Source: Corynebacterium auris
Lineage (GTDB): Bacteria > Actinomycetota > Actinomycetes > Mycobacteriales > Mycobacteriaceae
DNA: 64,000 bases
Direction: 5' to 3'
Assembly (NCBI RefSeq): GCF_030408575.1
Contig: NZ_CP047047.1
Location: 372,001-436,000, forward strand
Positions 45,788-56,098 of this stretch are shown piece by piece. A model generated the notes under the pieces. The model searched no databases and was not told the origin of the DNA. It saw only the letters and a program-made list of their open reading frames with translations. The first letter of the stretch is position 1; every line of letters begins with the position of its first letter. A program made the translations under genes and the position numbers.

Positions 45788-47092
45788 GTGTCCCGTTCCT
45801 CTCTGCCCTCAGGCCGCCGCCCGATGCGCGCGGCGCTCGCCCTCACAATCGCCACCGCCCTTGCGCTCAGCCCGGCCCCCGCTGTGGCGCGGGAGGCGCC
45901 CGCTCCCGCGGCCGGGGCCGTGCACTGGGCTGACCTTGCGCAGCGCGAGGTCGTCATCGCGGGGGCGCGGGTTCCGGTTCCCGCGGCCCTGGCGGGCGTA
46001 GCTGCTGCCGCGGCGGTGCTCGGCGGGCTCACCGTGGTGCTGCTTCAGGCCGTCGCGGACGCGCTGCCAGGGCACTCCTCGACTAGCTCCTCGCTGCTCG
46101 CAGGTTCCTCCGGGGCAGAAAAGCCGCAGACCGCGCCCGGCGAGCACATCACCAGCTTCAACTTCAGCGCGGTCAATGGCGATGCCGCGATCGGCGGGCT
46201 AAGCGGTATCGACGAGGTCGCGCCGGGCCGCTACATCGTGCTCTCGGACGATAAGGGCGAGCACGGGCCGATCCGCGCCTACTACTTCACCACCGAAGAT
46301 CACAAGACCTTCACCCCCGCCGGCGAGGTGAGGTTCACCGATCCGCAGGGCAACGCGTACACCGAGTTCATGGACCCGGAGGAGATCCGCGTCCTGCCCA
46401 GCGGCAACTTCCTGTGGACCACCGAAGGCAACGCCAAAGCCGGGCAGGTCGCCGCGCCGCAGATTATCGAGTCGACGCCCGAGGGGAAAGAGGTGCGCCG
46501 CATCGACGTCCCCGCCTACCACGCCCCCGACGGCGCCTCCACCCGGGGGATCCACCACAACAACGGTCCCGAGGGAATGGCATTGCTTGCCGACGGCAAC
46601 ACCGCCGTCACCGTCAACGAGGACGCGCTCGCCCAGGACGGGGTGAGAAACAGCGAGAAGAACGCCTCGATGAACAGGCTCACCTTCTACGACCTGGCGA
46701 CCGGCAAACCCACCCGGGAGTACGTGGTCCGGGTCGAGGCGGGGCGCGGCGCAACCTCGCTCCTAGCCGACGAGAACGGCGACCTATACCTGCTGGAGCG
46801 CGGGTTCTTCCCAGAGCTCGGCGACAACGGCGAGAATAAGGCAGAGATTTACAAGCTGGACCTCGCGGGTGCCGGCAACGTGCTGGGAGTCGAGAAGCTG
46901 GACGGGACGGAGAAGCCAGCGGCGAAAAGCCTGGTTTTCGACTTCGCCGCGGTGCGCCCGCATCCGGACAACGTGGAGGGGCTCGCGTGGGGCCCCAGGG
47001 CTGACGACGGCCGCCGGACCCTCGTCGTTGTTAGCGACGATAACTTCAACGACACGCAGACGACGTACTTCCACACGCTCCTCGTGCCTTGA
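45788..47092 (+). CDS. Secreted phytase/esterase-like protein
   Basis: 434 residues, GTG start with AGGAG upstream. An N-terminal signal segment (about 13-35) is followed by a second hydrophobic stretch (65-88), so it may be anchored rather than released. From residue ~115 it follows the esterase-like activity of phytase family (beta-propeller): GGLSGIDEVAPGRYIVLSDD, FMDPEEIRVLPSGNFLWTTEG, HHNNGPEGMALL and NVEGLAWGPRADDGRRTLVV. Such proteins may hydrolyse phosphate or other esters outside the cell. GTGAAC repeats upstream suggest phosphate control. Confidence 0.82.
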   Translation: MSRSSLPSGRRPMRAALALTIATALALSPAPAVAREAPAPAAGAVHWADLAQREVVIAGARVPVPAALAGVAAAAAVLGGLTVVLLQAVADALPGHSSTSSSLLAGSSGAEKPQTAPGEHITSFNFSAVNGDAAIGGLSGIDEVAPGRYIVLSDDKGEHGPIRAYYFTTEDHKTFTPAGEVRFTDPQGNAYTEFMDPEEIRVLPSGNFLWTTEGNAKAGQVAAPQIIESTPEGKEVRRIDVPAYHAPDGASTRGIHHNNGPEGMALLADGNTAVTVNEDALAQDGVRNSEKNASMNRLTFYDLATGKPTREYVVRVEAGRGATSLLADENGDLYLLERGFFPELGDNGENKAEIYKLDLAGAGNVLGVEKLDGTEKPAAKSLVFDFAAVRPHPDNVEGLAWGPRADDGRRTLVVVSDDNFNDTQTTYFHTLLVP

Positions 47093-47411
47093 GGTGTCCA
47101 GGTGGGGCGCCCGGGGCGGGCGTCGATAAGCGATTTGGCCTTTTTTTATCGGGCGGGTAACCTGATCGGGCGGACTTGCGTGCCGCGGCTTTCGCGCGCG
47201 CATCCGATGAACATCTGAACATCCAACTTTGTTGCAGGCCCCCCGCCAACATGCGGACCGGGTGAAAGGGAGGCGGCGAGCGCCCCGCGTTACTGAGCGC
47301 GGGGAGCGTGGAGTAGCCCCCGACAAACCACACGGTAAACGCGACGCCGGCTCACGCCGCGTCGAGGTGGGTTTCCAGGGAACCGCAACGAGAAAGGCAA
47401 ACGGTCGCACT
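47093..47411 (+). promoter_or_regulatory. Leader and promoter region of the rpsH operon
   Basis: 319 bases without a gene. GATTTGGCCTTTTTTTATC (near 47132-47150) may end transcription from upstream. TAACCT at 47158-47163 is a good -10 for rpsH, giving a leader of about 240 bases. GC-rich, self-complementary segments follow; no known riboregulator motif was recognised. Confidence 0.5.
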
Positions 47412-47810
47412 ATGACCATGACTGATCCGATCGCGGACATGCTGTCTCGCGTGCGCAACGCAAACAATGCGCACCACGAGACCGTGTCCATGCCTTCCTC
47501 CAAGATCAAGGCGAACATCGCCGAGATCTTGAAGCAGGAAGGCTACATCGCTGACTACAAGGTTGAGGACGCGAAGGTGGGCAAGCAGCTCACCCTCGAC
47601 CTCAAGTACGGGCCGACCCGCGAGGCGTCCATCGCCGGACTGCGCCGCGTGTCCAAGCCGGGTCTGCGCGTGTACGCAAAGTCGAATGACCTGCCGCAGG
47701 TTCTTGGCGGCCTTGGCGTGGCCATCATCTCCACGTCCCAGGGCCTTTTGACCGACCGTCAGGCCCAGGAGAAGGGCGTAGGTGGGGAAGTCCTCGCCTA
47801 CGTCTGGTAA
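47412..47810 (+). CDS. rpsH: 30S ribosomal protein S8
   Basis: 132 residues from the ATG at 47412 ([17 protein letters not shown]). S8 binds the central domain of 16S rRNA and represses the spc operon in E. coli. The frame extends upstream without S8 sequence, so this ATG is preferred. It is the first gene of the second ribosomal segment. Confidence 0.99.
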   Translation: MTMTDPIADMLSRVRNANNAHHETVSMPSSKIKANIAEILKQEGYIADYKVEDAKVGKQLTLDLKYGPTREASIAGLRRVSKPGLRVYAKSNDLPQVLGGLGVAIISTSQGLLTDRQAQEKGVGGEVLAYVW

Positions 47811-47828
47811 AGGGAGGTTGTAAAGACT

Positions 47829-48365
47829 ATGTCGCGTGTAGGTAAAGCACCCATCGCCATCCCCAACGGCGTGGAGACCACGATCAACGGCCAAAACGTC
47901 CAGGTCAAGGGCCCGAAGGGCACCCTGGCGTTCGAGCTGCCGGCGCCGATCACAGCTTCCGTTGAGGACAATGAAATCGTGGTGTCCCGTCCGGACGACC
48001 ACCGCACCAACCGCGCTCTGCACGGTCTGTCCCGCTCGCTGGTGAACAACCTCGTTGTCGGCGTGACCGAGGGCTACAAGATCAACATGGAGATCTTCGG
48101 TGTTGGTTACCGTGTCCAGCTCAAGGGCAAGGACCTCGAGTTCTCCCTAGGCTACTCGCACCCCATCCTGATCGAGGCGCCGGAGGGCATCACCTTCGCC
48201 GTCGACGGCAACACCAAGTTCTCCATCGAGGGCATTGACAAGCAGCAGGTTGGCCAGATTGCGGCTAACATCCGCCGGCTGCGCAAGGATGATCCGTACA
48301 AGGGCAAGGGCATCCGCTACGCAGGCGAGCAGGTGCGCCGCAAGGTCGGAAAGACGGGTAAGTAA
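47829..48365 (+). CDS. rplF: 50S ribosomal protein L6
   Basis: 178 residues with two repeated alpha-beta domains. The C-terminal [13 protein letters not shown] is the usual end. L6 lies near the GTPase-associated region of the large subunit. AAAGGGAGG precedes the start. Confidence 0.99.
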   Translation: MSRVGKAPIAIPNGVETTINGQNVQVKGPKGTLAFELPAPITASVEDNEIVVSRPDDHRTNRALHGLSRSLVNNLVVGVTEGYKINMEIFGVGYRVQLKGKDLEFSLGYSHPILIEAPEGITFAVDGNTKFSIEGIDKQQVGQIAANIRRLRKDDPYKGKGIRYAGEQVRRKVGKTGK

Positions 48366-48367
48366 AC

Positions 48368-48772
48368 ATGAGCAACACTGCAGAAAACACCAAGCGCACC
48401 CCGGTCGGCCGCGACATCTCCTCGCGCCGCCGCGAAGCCCGCGTTCGCCGCCACAACCGCATCCGCAAGACGCTGCGCGGCACCCCGGAGACCCCGCGTC
48501 TCGTCGTGCACCGCTCGTCCCGCCACATGCACGTCCAGATCATCGACGACCTCGCTGGGCACACGCTCGTCTCGGCTTCCTCCATGGAGCCGGACGTGCG
48601 CACCCTCGAGGGCGACAAGAAGGACAAGGCTGCCAAGGTTGGCCAGCTCGCCGCTGAGCGCGCCAAGGCCGCCGGCATTGAAGCGGTTGTCTTCGACCGT
48701 GCCGGCTACAAGTACCACGGCCGCATCGCGGCCCTCGCTGACGCAGCTCGTGAAGGTGGTCTGAAGTTCTAA
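48368..48772 (+). CDS. rplR: 50S ribosomal protein L18
   Basis: 134 residues. L18 binds 5S rRNA with L5. [20 protein letters not shown] and the terminal [20 protein letters not shown] are conserved. It starts two bases after rplF. Confidence 0.99.
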   Translation: MSNTAENTKRTPVGRDISSRRREARVRRHNRIRKTLRGTPETPRLVVHRSSRHMHVQIIDDLAGHTLVSASSMEPDVRTLEGDKKDKAAKVGQLAAERAKAAGIEAVVFDRAGYKYHGRIAALADAAREGGLKF

Positions 48773-48812
48773 TGATCACCGCACTCAACACCACCAACGG
48801 AAGGATCGCGTA

Positions 48813-49445
48813 ATGGCCGAACGTGAACGGCGTGACGGCGGGCGCTCCGCCGACAACCGCAACAACAACCGCAACAACGAGCGCGGCGGACGCGGCCGCC
48901 GCGATGACCGCCGCAACCACAACGACGAGCGCGACAAGTACATCGAGCGCGTCATCACCATCAACCGCGTTGCCAAGACCGTCAAGGGCGGGCGCAACAT
49001 GTCCTTCACGGCGCTCGTCGTCGTCGGCGACGGCCAGGGCATGGTCGGCGTCGGCTACGGCAAGGCGCGCGAAGTTCCCGCCGCTATCCAGAAGGGCGCC
49101 GAGGAGGCTCGCAAGAACTTCTTCCGCGTCCCGATGATCGGCGGCACCATCCCGCACCCGGTGCAGGCTGAGGCCGCCGCGGGCATCGTCATGCTCCGCC
49201 CGGCAGCACCCGGTACCGGTGTCATCGCCGGTGGCGCTGTGCGCCCCGTGCTCGAGTGCGCCGGCGTGCAGGACATCCTGGCGAAGTCACTGGGTTCCGA
49301 CAACGCTCTTAACGTGGTGCAGGCCACCGTTGCCGGCCTGAAGGAGCTCGTGCGCCCGGAGGAGATCGCCGCCAAGCGCGGTAAGTCCATCGAGGACGTC
49401 GCCCCGGCCCGCATGCTCCGCGCCCGCGCAGGACAGGAGGCCTAA
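48813..49445 (+). CDS. rpsE: 30S ribosomal protein S5
   Basis: 210 residues. The first ~40 residues are an Asn/Arg/Gly-rich extension absent from E. coli S5. The double-stranded RNA-binding domain ([19 protein letters not shown]) and the C-terminal S5 domain follow. S5 controls accuracy and mRNA entry. GGAAGGA lies upstream. Confidence 0.99.
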   Translation: MAERERRDGGRSADNRNNNRNNERGGRGRRDDRRNHNDERDKYIERVITINRVAKTVKGGRNMSFTALVVVGDGQGMVGVGYGKAREVPAAIQKGAEEARKNFFRVPMIGGTIPHPVQAEAAAGIVMLRPAAPGTGVIAGGAVRPVLECAGVQDILAKSLGSDNALNVVQATVAGLKELVRPEEIAAKRGKSIEDVAPARMLRARAGQEA

Positions 49446-49450
49446 GCACA

Positions 49451-49636
49451 ATGGCACTGAAGATCACGTTGCACCACGGCAAGGTGGGCGAAAAGCCGGT
49501 TACCCGGAAGAACCTCGAGGCGCTTGGCCTGCGGAAGATCGGCCAGTCCGTTGTCAAGCAGGACAACGCTGCCACCCGCGGCCAGATTCTCAAGGTGCGC
49601 CACCTCGTCACCGTCGAAGAAGTTGCAGGGGAGTAG
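49451..49636 (+). CDS. rpmD: 50S ribosomal protein L30
   Basis: 61 residues with the short L30 fold ([20 protein letters not shown]). It is a peripheral large-subunit protein. It starts five bases after rpsE. Confidence 0.98.
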   Translation: MALKITLHHGKVGEKPVTRKNLEALGLRKIGQSVVKQDNAATRGQILKVRHLVTVEEVAGE

Positions 49637-49643
49637 ATACACC

Positions 49644-50210
49644 ATGGCTGACATCATCAAGCTCCATGATCTGCGCCCGGCACAGGGCGCCAACAAGGCC
49701 AAGACCCGCGTCGGCCGCGGTGAGGCCTCCAAGGGCAAGACCGCGGGCCGCGGCACGAAGGGCACCGGCGCTCGGAAGCAGGTTTCCGCCGCTTTCGAGG
49801 GTGGCCAGATGCCGCTGCACATGCGTCTGCCGAAGCTCAAGGGCTTCAAGAACCCGAACCGCGTCGAGTACCAGGTCGTCAACGTCGCAGACCTGGCGAA
49901 GGCGTTCCCGGACGGCGGGGCCGTCGATGTTGCCGACATCGTTGCCGCCGGCCTGGTGCGCAAGAACCAGCCGGTGAAGGTTCTCGGCAACGGTGAGCTG
50001 AACGTCAAGCTTGACGTCACCGCGACGAAGTTCTCCAAGTCTGCCGTCGAGAAGATCGAGGCAGCTGGCGGCTCCGTCACCGAGGCTGAGTTCCGCCCGC
50101 GCTCCGGCGCGCGGAAGGCCGACGTGGCGGATTCCAAGGGCGTTCTGCCCTCGGACCCGCTGACGGAGACCGCGTCCATCGCGGGCTCTGAGGTCCCGGC
50201 CGACAAGTAA
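49644..50210 (+). CDS. rplO: 50S ribosomal protein L15
   Basis: 188 residues from the ATG at 49644. The [23 protein letters not shown] start is characteristic. About 40 C-terminal residues exceed the E. coli protein, as in other corynebacteria. It is the last gene before a strong terminator. Confidence 0.98.
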   Translation: MADIIKLHDLRPAQGANKAKTRVGRGEASKGKTAGRGTKGTGARKQVSAAFEGGQMPLHMRLPKLKGFKNPNRVEYQVVNVADLAKAFPDGGAVDVADIVAAGLVRKNQPVKVLGNGELNVKLDVTATKFSKSAVEKIEAAGGSVTEAEFRPRSGARKADVADSKGVLPSDPLTETASIAGSEVPADK

Positions 50211-50224
50211 GGCCGACACTCACG

Positions 50225-50270
50225 ACTCCCCGGAGCGCCCTGTGCGGGCGTGCCGGGGAGTTTCGCTTTC
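50225..50270 (+). terminator. Rho-independent terminator after rplO
   Basis: ACTCCCCGG (50225-50233) pairs with CCGGGGAGT (50253-50261), with an inner GC-rich stem-loop, then TTTCGCTTT. Confidence 0.88.
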
Positions 50271-50448
50271 CACGGGCGGCCCGCTTCAGGCTGGCACGGA
50301 GCGGCAAGATGGACGGGTGACTTAGCGCTGTCGGGGGCGGCTGGTAAGGTAGGGAGGTCATTCCAGCCGGGAAGGGGTCGCGCCCCGTCCTGTACTGCAA
50401 GATTACGTCCTATTCTCCCGCCGGCCGGGGGAGGAGCCAGGAGGCTTA

Positions 50449-51777
50449 GTGTCCGCTATCGTTCAGGCGTTTAAAGACCCGGATCTGCGCAAGAAGATCC
50501 TCATCTCCATCGCGTTGATCATCCTCTACCGGGTCGGTGCGCAAATTCCCACGCCCGGCGTGGACTACGGACTGATCAGCCAGCGCCTCGACAGCATTGA
50601 GCAGGGCGAGGAAGCGACGATGTTCTCGATCATCTCCCTGTTCTCCGGCGGCGCGTTGCTCCAGCTGTCGATCTTCGCCATCGGCATCATGCCGTACATC
50701 ACGGCGTCGATTATCGTGCAGCTGCTCACCGTGGTCATCCCGAAGTTCGAGGAGCTGAAGAAGGAGGGCCAGGCCGGGCAGGCGAAGATGACGCAGTACA
50801 CGCGCTACCTCACCGTGGCGCTCGCGTTGCTGCAGTCTGCCGGCATTGTCGCCCTGGCGGACCGCGAGCAGCTACTCGGTGCGGGCAACCCCGTATTGGT
50901 GGAGGACCGCAGCGCGTGGACTCTCATCATGATGATCATCGTCATGACCGCCGGCGCGATCCTCATCATGTGGCTCGGCGAGATCATCACTGAGAAGGGT
51001 GTGGGCAACGGCATGTCGCTGCTCATCTTCGCGGGCATTGCCACCCAGCTTCCCTCCCAGGGCGCGACCATCCTCACTCAATCCGGCGGCCTCACCTTCG
51101 GCCTGGTGATCGCCGCGGTTGTGGTGCTCGTGGTGGGCATCATCTTCGTCGAGCAGGGGCAGCGCCGTATCCCGGTGCAGTACGCCAAGCGCATGGTGGG
51201 CCGCCGCCAGTACGGTGGGTCCTCGACCTACCTGCCGCTCAAGGTCAACCAGGCCGGCGTGATCCCGGTGATCTTTGCCTCCTCGCTGATGTACGTGCCG
51301 GTGCTCATCACGCAGATCGTCACGATGAACAACCCGACCCCGCCGGATAACTGGTGGATGAACAACGTGATGGCGTGGCTGCAGAACCCCGGCTCCTGGC
51401 AGTACATCGTGGCCTACTTCGCCATGATTATCTTCTTCTCCTACTTCTACGTCTCCATCCAGTACGACCCGGTGGAGCAGGCGGAGAACATGAAGAAGTA
51501 CGGCGGCTTCATCCCCGGCATTCGCCCGGGCCGCCCGACGGCCCAGTACCTCGGCTTTGTCATGAATCGCCTGCTGTTCGTCGGCGCGCTCTACCTCGCG
51601 CTCATCGCCATCCTGCCGAACCTGGCGCTCGACGCTGGAATCGCGGGCACGGGCAGCATGGGTATGACCGCGTTCGGGGGCACGGCTATCCTGATTATGG
51701 TGTCCGTGGCGCTGACCACGGTCAAGCAAATCGAATCTCAACTTCTGCAATCCAACTACGAAGGACTTCTGCGATAA
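50449..51777 (+). CDS. secY: Preprotein translocase subunit SecY
   Basis: 442 residues, GTG start after GGAGGC. Ten membrane segments form the Sec channel. The N-terminal [24 protein letters not shown] and the cytoplasmic loop [19 protein letters not shown] are typical. A 238-bp gap with a possible -10 (TAAGGT near 50344) separates it from rplO, so it is transcribed on its own. The stop overlaps the adk ATG (TAATG). Confidence 0.98.
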   Translation: MSAIVQAFKDPDLRKKILISIALIILYRVGAQIPTPGVDYGLISQRLDSIEQGEEATMFSIISLFSGGALLQLSIFAIGIMPYITASIIVQLLTVVIPKFEELKKEGQAGQAKMTQYTRYLTVALALLQSAGIVALADREQLLGAGNPVLVEDRSAWTLIMMIIVMTAGAILIMWLGEIITEKGVGNGMSLLIFAGIATQLPSQGATILTQSGGLTFGLVIAAVVVLVVGIIFVEQGQRRIPVQYAKRMVGRRQYGGSSTYLPLKVNQAGVIPVIFASSLMYVPVLITQIVTMNNPTPPDNWWMNNVMAWLQNPGSWQYIVAYFAMIIFFSYFYVSIQYDPVEQAENMKKYGGFIPGIRPGRPTAQYLGFVMNRLLFVGALYLALIAILPNLALDAGIAGTGSMGMTAFGGTAILIMVSVALTTVKQIESQLLQSNYEGLLR

Positions 51778-52322
51778 TGCGTCTCGTTCTCCTCGGCCCT
51801 CCCGGCGCGGGCAAGGGCACCCAGGCCGCCATACTTTCCGAGAAGCTCGGAGTGCCGCACATCTCCACCGGCGATCTCTTCCGCGCCAACATCGGTCAGG
51901 GCACGCCGCTGGGCGTGGAGGCGAAGCAGTACATCGACGCCGGCAAGCTCGTGCCCACCGACGTCACCGCGCGCATGGTGGAGGCCCGCCTGAACGAGGA
52001 CGACGCGAAGGACGGCTTCCTCCTCGACGGCTTCCCCCGCACCGTGGAGCAGGCGAACATCCTCGCCGAGCTCCTGCGCAACAAGGGCGTGGAGCTTGAC
52101 GGCGTGCTCAACTTCGTCGTTGCCGAGGAGGTCGTCGTCGAGCGCATGCTGGCCCGCGGCCGCGCAGACGACAACGAGGAGACCATCCGCACCCGCCTGG
52201 GCGTCTACCGCGACGAGACCGCGCCGCTGATCCAGCACTACGGCGACGCCATCATCAACATCGACGCCGTCGGAGACGTCGAGGAGGTCAACGCGCGAGC
52301 CCTGGAGAAGCTGGGTAAGTAG
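51777..52322 (+). CDS. adk: Adenylate kinase
   Basis: 181 residues, the short form that lacks the long LID domain. The P-loop GPPGAGKGT (7-15), ISTGDLFR and the DGFPRT segment are intact. It balances AMP, ADP and ATP. It overlaps secY by one base, as in many actinobacteria. Confidence 0.98.
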   Translation: MRLVLLGPPGAGKGTQAAILSEKLGVPHISTGDLFRANIGQGTPLGVEAKQYIDAGKLVPTDVTARMVEARLNEDDAKDGFLLDGFPRTVEQANILAELLRNKGVELDGVLNFVVAEEVVVERMLARGRADDNEETIRTRLGVYRDETAPLIQHYGDAIINIDAVGDVEEVNARALEKLGK

Positions 52323-52362
52323 CACGCCCGCGCTTTCCGACGCCCGAAGGAGCCGACACCCC

Positions 52363-53154
52363 GTGGTTTTCCGCCGCAGCCTACCTGCCAAGACGCCCGC
52401 CGAGCTCGACGCCATGGAGGCGGCGGGCCGGGTGGTGGGCGAGGCGCTCGTCGCGGTGCGCGCGGCAGCGGCGCCCGGCGTGAGCACCCGGGAACTCGAC
52501 CGGGTTGCCGAGGAGGTCATCCGCAGCCACGGAGCGACGCCGACGTTTTTGGGCTACGAGGGCTTTCCGGCGTCGATCTGCGCCTCTGTCAACGACGTGG
52601 TGGTCCATGGCATCCCCGGCCGCGGGACCGTGCTGCGCGAGGGAGACCTCGTCTCTATCGACTGCGGGGCAACCCTCGACGGCTGGGTGGGGGATTCGGC
52701 GTGGTCGTTCGGGGTGGGGGCGCTCGCTGCAGACGTCGATAAGCTCAATCGCGCAACGGAGTGGGTTCTGAACGAAGGGATCGCCGCGATGGTCCCCGGC
52801 AACCGGCTCACCGACGTCTCGCACGCGCTCGAGGCCGCCACGCGCCGCGCCGAGGAACGCTTCGGCGTTGTGCTCGGCATCCTCGACGGTTACGGCGGGC
52901 ACGGGATTGGCCGGAGCATGCACGAGGACCCCTATCTGTCCAACGAGGGCCGCCCGCACCGCGGCCCCCGTATCCGGGAGGGCTCGGTGCTTGCCATCGA
53001 ACCCATGCTCATCCTCGGGGGAGGGGTTGAGAGCAAGGTGCTTGACGACGACTGGACCGTGCTCACGCTCGACGGCGCGCCCGCGGCGCACTGGGAGCAC
53101 ACCGTCGCGGCGACCGCGGACGGGCCCCGCGTGCTCACCCCGCGGCCGGCGTAG
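52363..53154 (+). CDS. map: Methionine aminopeptidase, type I
   Basis: 263 residues, GTG start. The five metal ligands are present: two Asp ([11 protein letters not shown] and VGDSAWSF), His in [13 protein letters not shown], Glu in AIEPML and Glu in HWEHTVA. It removes the initiator methionine from new proteins. The secY-adk-map order is standard. An N-terminal zinc-binding extension is absent. Confidence 0.97.
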   Translation: MVFRRSLPAKTPAELDAMEAAGRVVGEALVAVRAAAAPGVSTRELDRVAEEVIRSHGATPTFLGYEGFPASICASVNDVVVHGIPGRGTVLREGDLVSIDCGATLDGWVGDSAWSFGVGALAADVDKLNRATEWVLNEGIAAMVPGNRLTDVSHALEAATRRAEERFGVVLGILDGYGGHGIGRSMHEDPYLSNEGRPHRGPRIREGSVLAIEPMLILGGGVESKVLDDDWTVLTLDGAPAAHWEHTVAATADGPRVLTPRPA

Positions 53155-53200
53155 GGCGCAAAAGGCGAGATTTCGGCTGCCCGGGGGATATACTGAGCGC

Positions 53201-54010
53201 ATGTCGTACACACCGCGCCACTCGAAGCCCTCGCGAGCGAAGCGCCGCGCCGCTAGCGTCGCCGCGCTCGCCGGGCTGTCCGTTTCCCTGTTCGCCGCGC
53301 CCGCGCACGCGCAGCAGGCTAACCCGCTGGCGCAGCTGAGCTCCGCCTCCTCGGCGGGCAGCCTGGACGCCTTCGCGGCGCAGGCCACCGCTGCCTTCGA
53401 GCAGCTTGCCGCTCAGCAGGACCGCGCGGCGCGGGATGCGGCCTGGAACACCCGCAACACCCTGATCCAGCAGGCGAACGGCCTGGGGGCGATCAACCCC
53501 GAGCTTCCGGCTCAGGCGAAGGCGGCCGTTGACCGAGCTGTGGAGACCTTCTTCCCGGGGCTGATCGCGCAGCGCACGCCGAAGCCCGCGCCCGCCCCGG
53601 CAGCGCAGACGCCCGCGCGGGCCGCACAGGCCCCCGCATCCGCGGCCCCGGCTTTCGACTACGGGCCGTGCCCGAAGGACGCGAAGGCGTGCATCGACAT
53701 CGACGGGCGCCGCTCCTGGCTGCAGCGGGACGGGAAGATGTACTACCAGGCCGCCACGATCGGCCCGGGCAAGCCGGGGTACGAAACCCCGCGCGGGACC
53801 TTCTACGTCAACCGGAAGGTCAAAGACGAGATCTCCTACGAGTTCAACAACGCCCCGATGCCGTACGCCACGTACTTCACCAACAACGGCATCGCGTTTC
53901 ACGAGGGTGACCCGGCGTACCTGTCGCATGGGTGCATCCGTATGCACCGCGGCGACGCGCAGCGGTACTTCAACGACCTGCAGATCGGCGACAAGGTCTT
54001 CATCTACTAA
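53201..54010 (+). CDS. Secreted L,D-transpeptidase (YkuD family)
   Basis: 269 residues. TATACT at 53189-53194, six bases before the ATG, predicts a leaderless mRNA. A signal peptide ends near AHA (35-37). An Ala/Gln-rich helical region and a Pro/Ala linker (128-150) lead to the YkuD domain with FHEG (His234) and SHGCIRMH (His243, Cys245 nucleophile). Such enzymes form 3-3 peptidoglycan cross-links or attach proteins to the wall. The C-terminal placement is usual. Confidence 0.92.
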   Translation: MSYTPRHSKPSRAKRRAASVAALAGLSVSLFAAPAHAQQANPLAQLSSASSAGSLDAFAAQATAAFEQLAAQQDRAARDAAWNTRNTLIQQANGLGAINPELPAQAKAAVDRAVETFFPGLIAQRTPKPAPAPAAQTPARAAQAPASAAPAFDYGPCPKDAKACIDIDGRRSWLQRDGKMYYQAATIGPGKPGYETPRGTFYVNRKVKDEISYEFNNAPMPYATYFTNNGIAFHEGDPAYLSHGCIRMHRGDAQRYFNDLQIGDKVFIY

Positions 54011-54013
54011 ACC

Positions 54014-54040
54014 TCCAGCCGGCGCTGGTTTGTGTTTGCG
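54014..54040 (+). terminator. Possible weak terminator after the L,D-transpeptidase gene
   Basis: CCAGC-CGGC-GCTGG (54015-54028) forms a short stem, followed by TTTGTGTTTG. The stem is short, so termination may be partial. Confidence 0.4.
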
Positions 54041-54167
54041 CTGGTAAGCGGTTACACTGGACTTTCGGTGTGTGGCAGACGGGCTGTGCCCGTGCGCCCA
54101 CGCCGTGTAGCAACCCCGGAAATACGGCACGTGACCAGCACGCATAGTGCTTGAGGAAGTGGAGTGT

Positions 54168-54386
54168 ATGGCAAAAGAAGGCGCTATTGAGGTCGAGGGC
54201 CGCATCGTCGAGCCCTTGAAGAACGCTATGTTCCGTGTCGAGCTCGACAACGGACACGAAGTCCTTGCTCACATCAGCGGCAAGATGCGCCAGCACTACA
54301 TCCGTATCCTCCCCGAGGACCGCGTCGTTGTGGAGCTTTCTCCCTACGACCTGGACCGCGGCCGTATTACCTACCGCTACAAGTAA
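54168..54386 (+). CDS. infA: Translation initiation factor IF-1
   Basis: 72 residues from the ATG at 54168, with GAGGAAGTGGAG upstream. The OB fold ([20 protein letters not shown]) is complete. IF-1 blocks the A site during initiation. No rpmJ gene lies between infA and rpsM, although it does in many bacteria. Confidence 0.98.
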   Translation: MAKEGAIEVEGRIVEPLKNAMFRVELDNGHEVLAHISGKMRQHYIRILPEDRVVVELSPYDLDRGRITYRYK

Positions 54387-54443
54387 GTAGACAAGCCTCC
54401 TTACCCAAGCGCATCCCCGCGCCCGCGGGTGTGCGTCTTTCAC

Positions 54444-54503
54444 CTCCGGCCACGGTGGCCGGAGCCGCGCGTTATCACGACCCACCGCCCGGTTAGGACC
54501 GGG
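54444..54503 (+). promoter_or_regulatory. Paired hairpins in the rpsM leader
   Basis: One stem pairs CTCCGGCC (54444-54451) with GGCCGGAG (54457-54464). A second pairs CCCGGT with ACCGGG (54488-54503). Neither has a T-run, so they look like leader structure rather than terminators. They may serve S4 autoregulation of the alpha operon, which is inferred from other bacteria. Confidence 0.45.
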
Positions 54504-54570
54504 TGAAGCGTCGCGTGGTGCGGGCGAGTAGGGAGAAAACCACCGTAACAACCTGAAAGGTACGTCCCAC

Positions 54571-54939
54571 ATGGCACGTCTAGCTGGTGTGGATCTTCCC
54601 CGCAACAAGCGCATGGAGATCGCACTGACCTACATCTACGGAATCGGCGCAACCCGTTCCAAGGAACTGCTCGAGAAGACGGGCATTTCTCCTGACCTGC
54701 GCACGGATAACCTGACCGACGATCAGCTCGCCGCGCTGCGCGACGCCATCGAGTCCTCCTACACCGTCGAGGGCGACCTGCGCCGCGAAGTCCAGGCCGA
54801 CATCCGCCGCAAGATCGAAATCGGCTCCTACCAGGGTCTGCGCCACCGCCGCGGCCTGCCGGTGCGCGGCCAGCGCACCAAGACGAACGCGCGCACGCGC
54901 AAGGGACCGAAGAAGACCATCGCAGGAAAGAAGAAGTAA
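54571..54939 (+). CDS. rpsM: 30S ribosomal protein S13
   Basis: 122 residues ([20 protein letters not shown]). S13 contacts the P-site tRNA and S19. The basic C-terminal tail [20 protein letters not shown] is complete. It is the first gene of the alpha operon. Confidence 0.99.
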   Translation: MARLAGVDLPRNKRMEIALTYIYGIGATRSKELLEKTGISPDLRTDNLTDDQLAALRDAIESSYTVEGDLRREVQADIRRKIEIGSYQGLRHRRGLPVRGQRTKTNARTRKGPKKTIAGKKK

Positions 54940-54942
54940 CAC

Positions 54943-55347
54943 ATGCCTCCGAAGACTCGTTCCGGCGCGCGCCGTGGTGGCCGTCGCGTCGTCAAGAAGA
55001 ATGTGGCCGCAGGCCACGCGTACATCAAGTCCACGTTTAACAACACCATCGTGTCCATCACGGACCCGAACGGTGCCGTGATCTCCTGGGCGTCCTCCGG
55101 CCACGTCGGCTTCAAGGGCTCCCGCAAGTCCACCCCCTTCGCCGCGCAGATGGCGGCCGAGAACGCCGCCCGCAAGGCGATGGACCACGGCATGAAGAAG
55201 GTTGACGTCTTTGTCAAGGGTCCGGGCTCCGGCCGCGAGACCGCCATCCGCTCGCTCCAGGCCGCCGGCCTTGAGGTGTCCTCGATCTCGGACGTGACGC
55301 CGCAGCCCTTCAACGGCTGCCGTCCGCCGAAGCGTCGTCGCGTGTAA
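54943..55347 (+). CDS. rpsK: 30S ribosomal protein S11
   Basis: 134 residues. S11 lies on the 30S platform. [20 protein letters not shown] and the end [11 protein letters not shown] are conserved. It starts three bases after rpsM. Confidence 0.99.
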   Translation: MPPKTRSGARRGGRRVVKKNVAAGHAYIKSTFNNTIVSITDPNGAVISWASSGHVGFKGSRKSTPFAAQMAAENAARKAMDHGMKKVDVFVKGPGSGRETAIRSLQAAGLEVSSISDVTPQPFNGCRPPKRRRV

Positions 55348-55372
55348 GGCAGAAAGGAAGAGGTAATACACC

Positions 55373-55978
55373 ATGGCTCGTTACACCGGCCCTGCTACCC
55401 GTAAGTCCCGTCGCCTCCGCGTCGACCTCGTCGGCGGCGACATGTCCTTCGAGCGCCGCCCCTACCCCCCGGGGCAGGCTGGCCGCGCCCGCATCAAGGA
55501 GTCCGAGTACCTGCTCCAGCTGCAGGAGAAGCAGAAGGCCCGCTTCACCTACGGCGTGATGGAAAAGCAGTTCCGCCGCTACTACGAGGAGGCCAACCGC
55601 CTCCCCGGCAAGACCGGCGACAACCTGCTGATCCTGCTGGAGTCCCGCCTGGACAACGTCGTCTACCGCGCCGGCCTGGCCCGTACCCGTCGCCAGGCCC
55701 GCCAGCTGGTCTCCCACGGCCACTTCACGGTCAACGGCAAGAAGACCAACGTCCCCTCCTACCGCGTTTCCCAGTACGACATCGTCGATGTCCGCGAAAA
55801 GTCGCGCAACATGCTGTGGTTCGAGGAGGCCCAGGACAACCTGGTTGACTCCGTCGTGCCGGCCTGGCTCCAGGTCGTCCCGGAGACCCTGCGCATTCTC
55901 GTGCACCAGCTGCCCGAGCGCGCTCAGATCGAGGTTCCGCTGCAGGAGCAGCTGATCGTCGAGCTTTACTCGAAGTAA
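55373..55978 (+). CDS. rpsD: 30S ribosomal protein S4
   Basis: 201 residues. S4 starts 16S assembly, and its S4 RNA-binding domain (NVVYRAGLARTRRQARQLVS, then HFTVNGKK) is intact. The zinc-binding Cys residues of some S4 proteins are absent, which is common in this group. Confidence 0.99.
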   Translation: MARYTGPATRKSRRLRVDLVGGDMSFERRPYPPGQAGRARIKESEYLLQLQEKQKARFTYGVMEKQFRRYYEEANRLPGKTGDNLLILLESRLDNVVYRAGLARTRRQARQLVSHGHFTVNGKKTNVPSYRVSQYDIVDVREKSRNMLWFEEAQDNLVDSVVPAWLQVVPETLRILVHQLPERAQIEVPLQEQLIVELYSK

Positions 55979-56098
55979 CGCAGCCGTTACTTCACCCCGC
56001 GCCGACGCGCACCGTTGCCCGAGGCGCGAAATCTTCCGATTTTTCCAGCACCCGTTCCTACCGGCATCAAATAGTGGTTGCCGACAAAGGAGAAGCAC

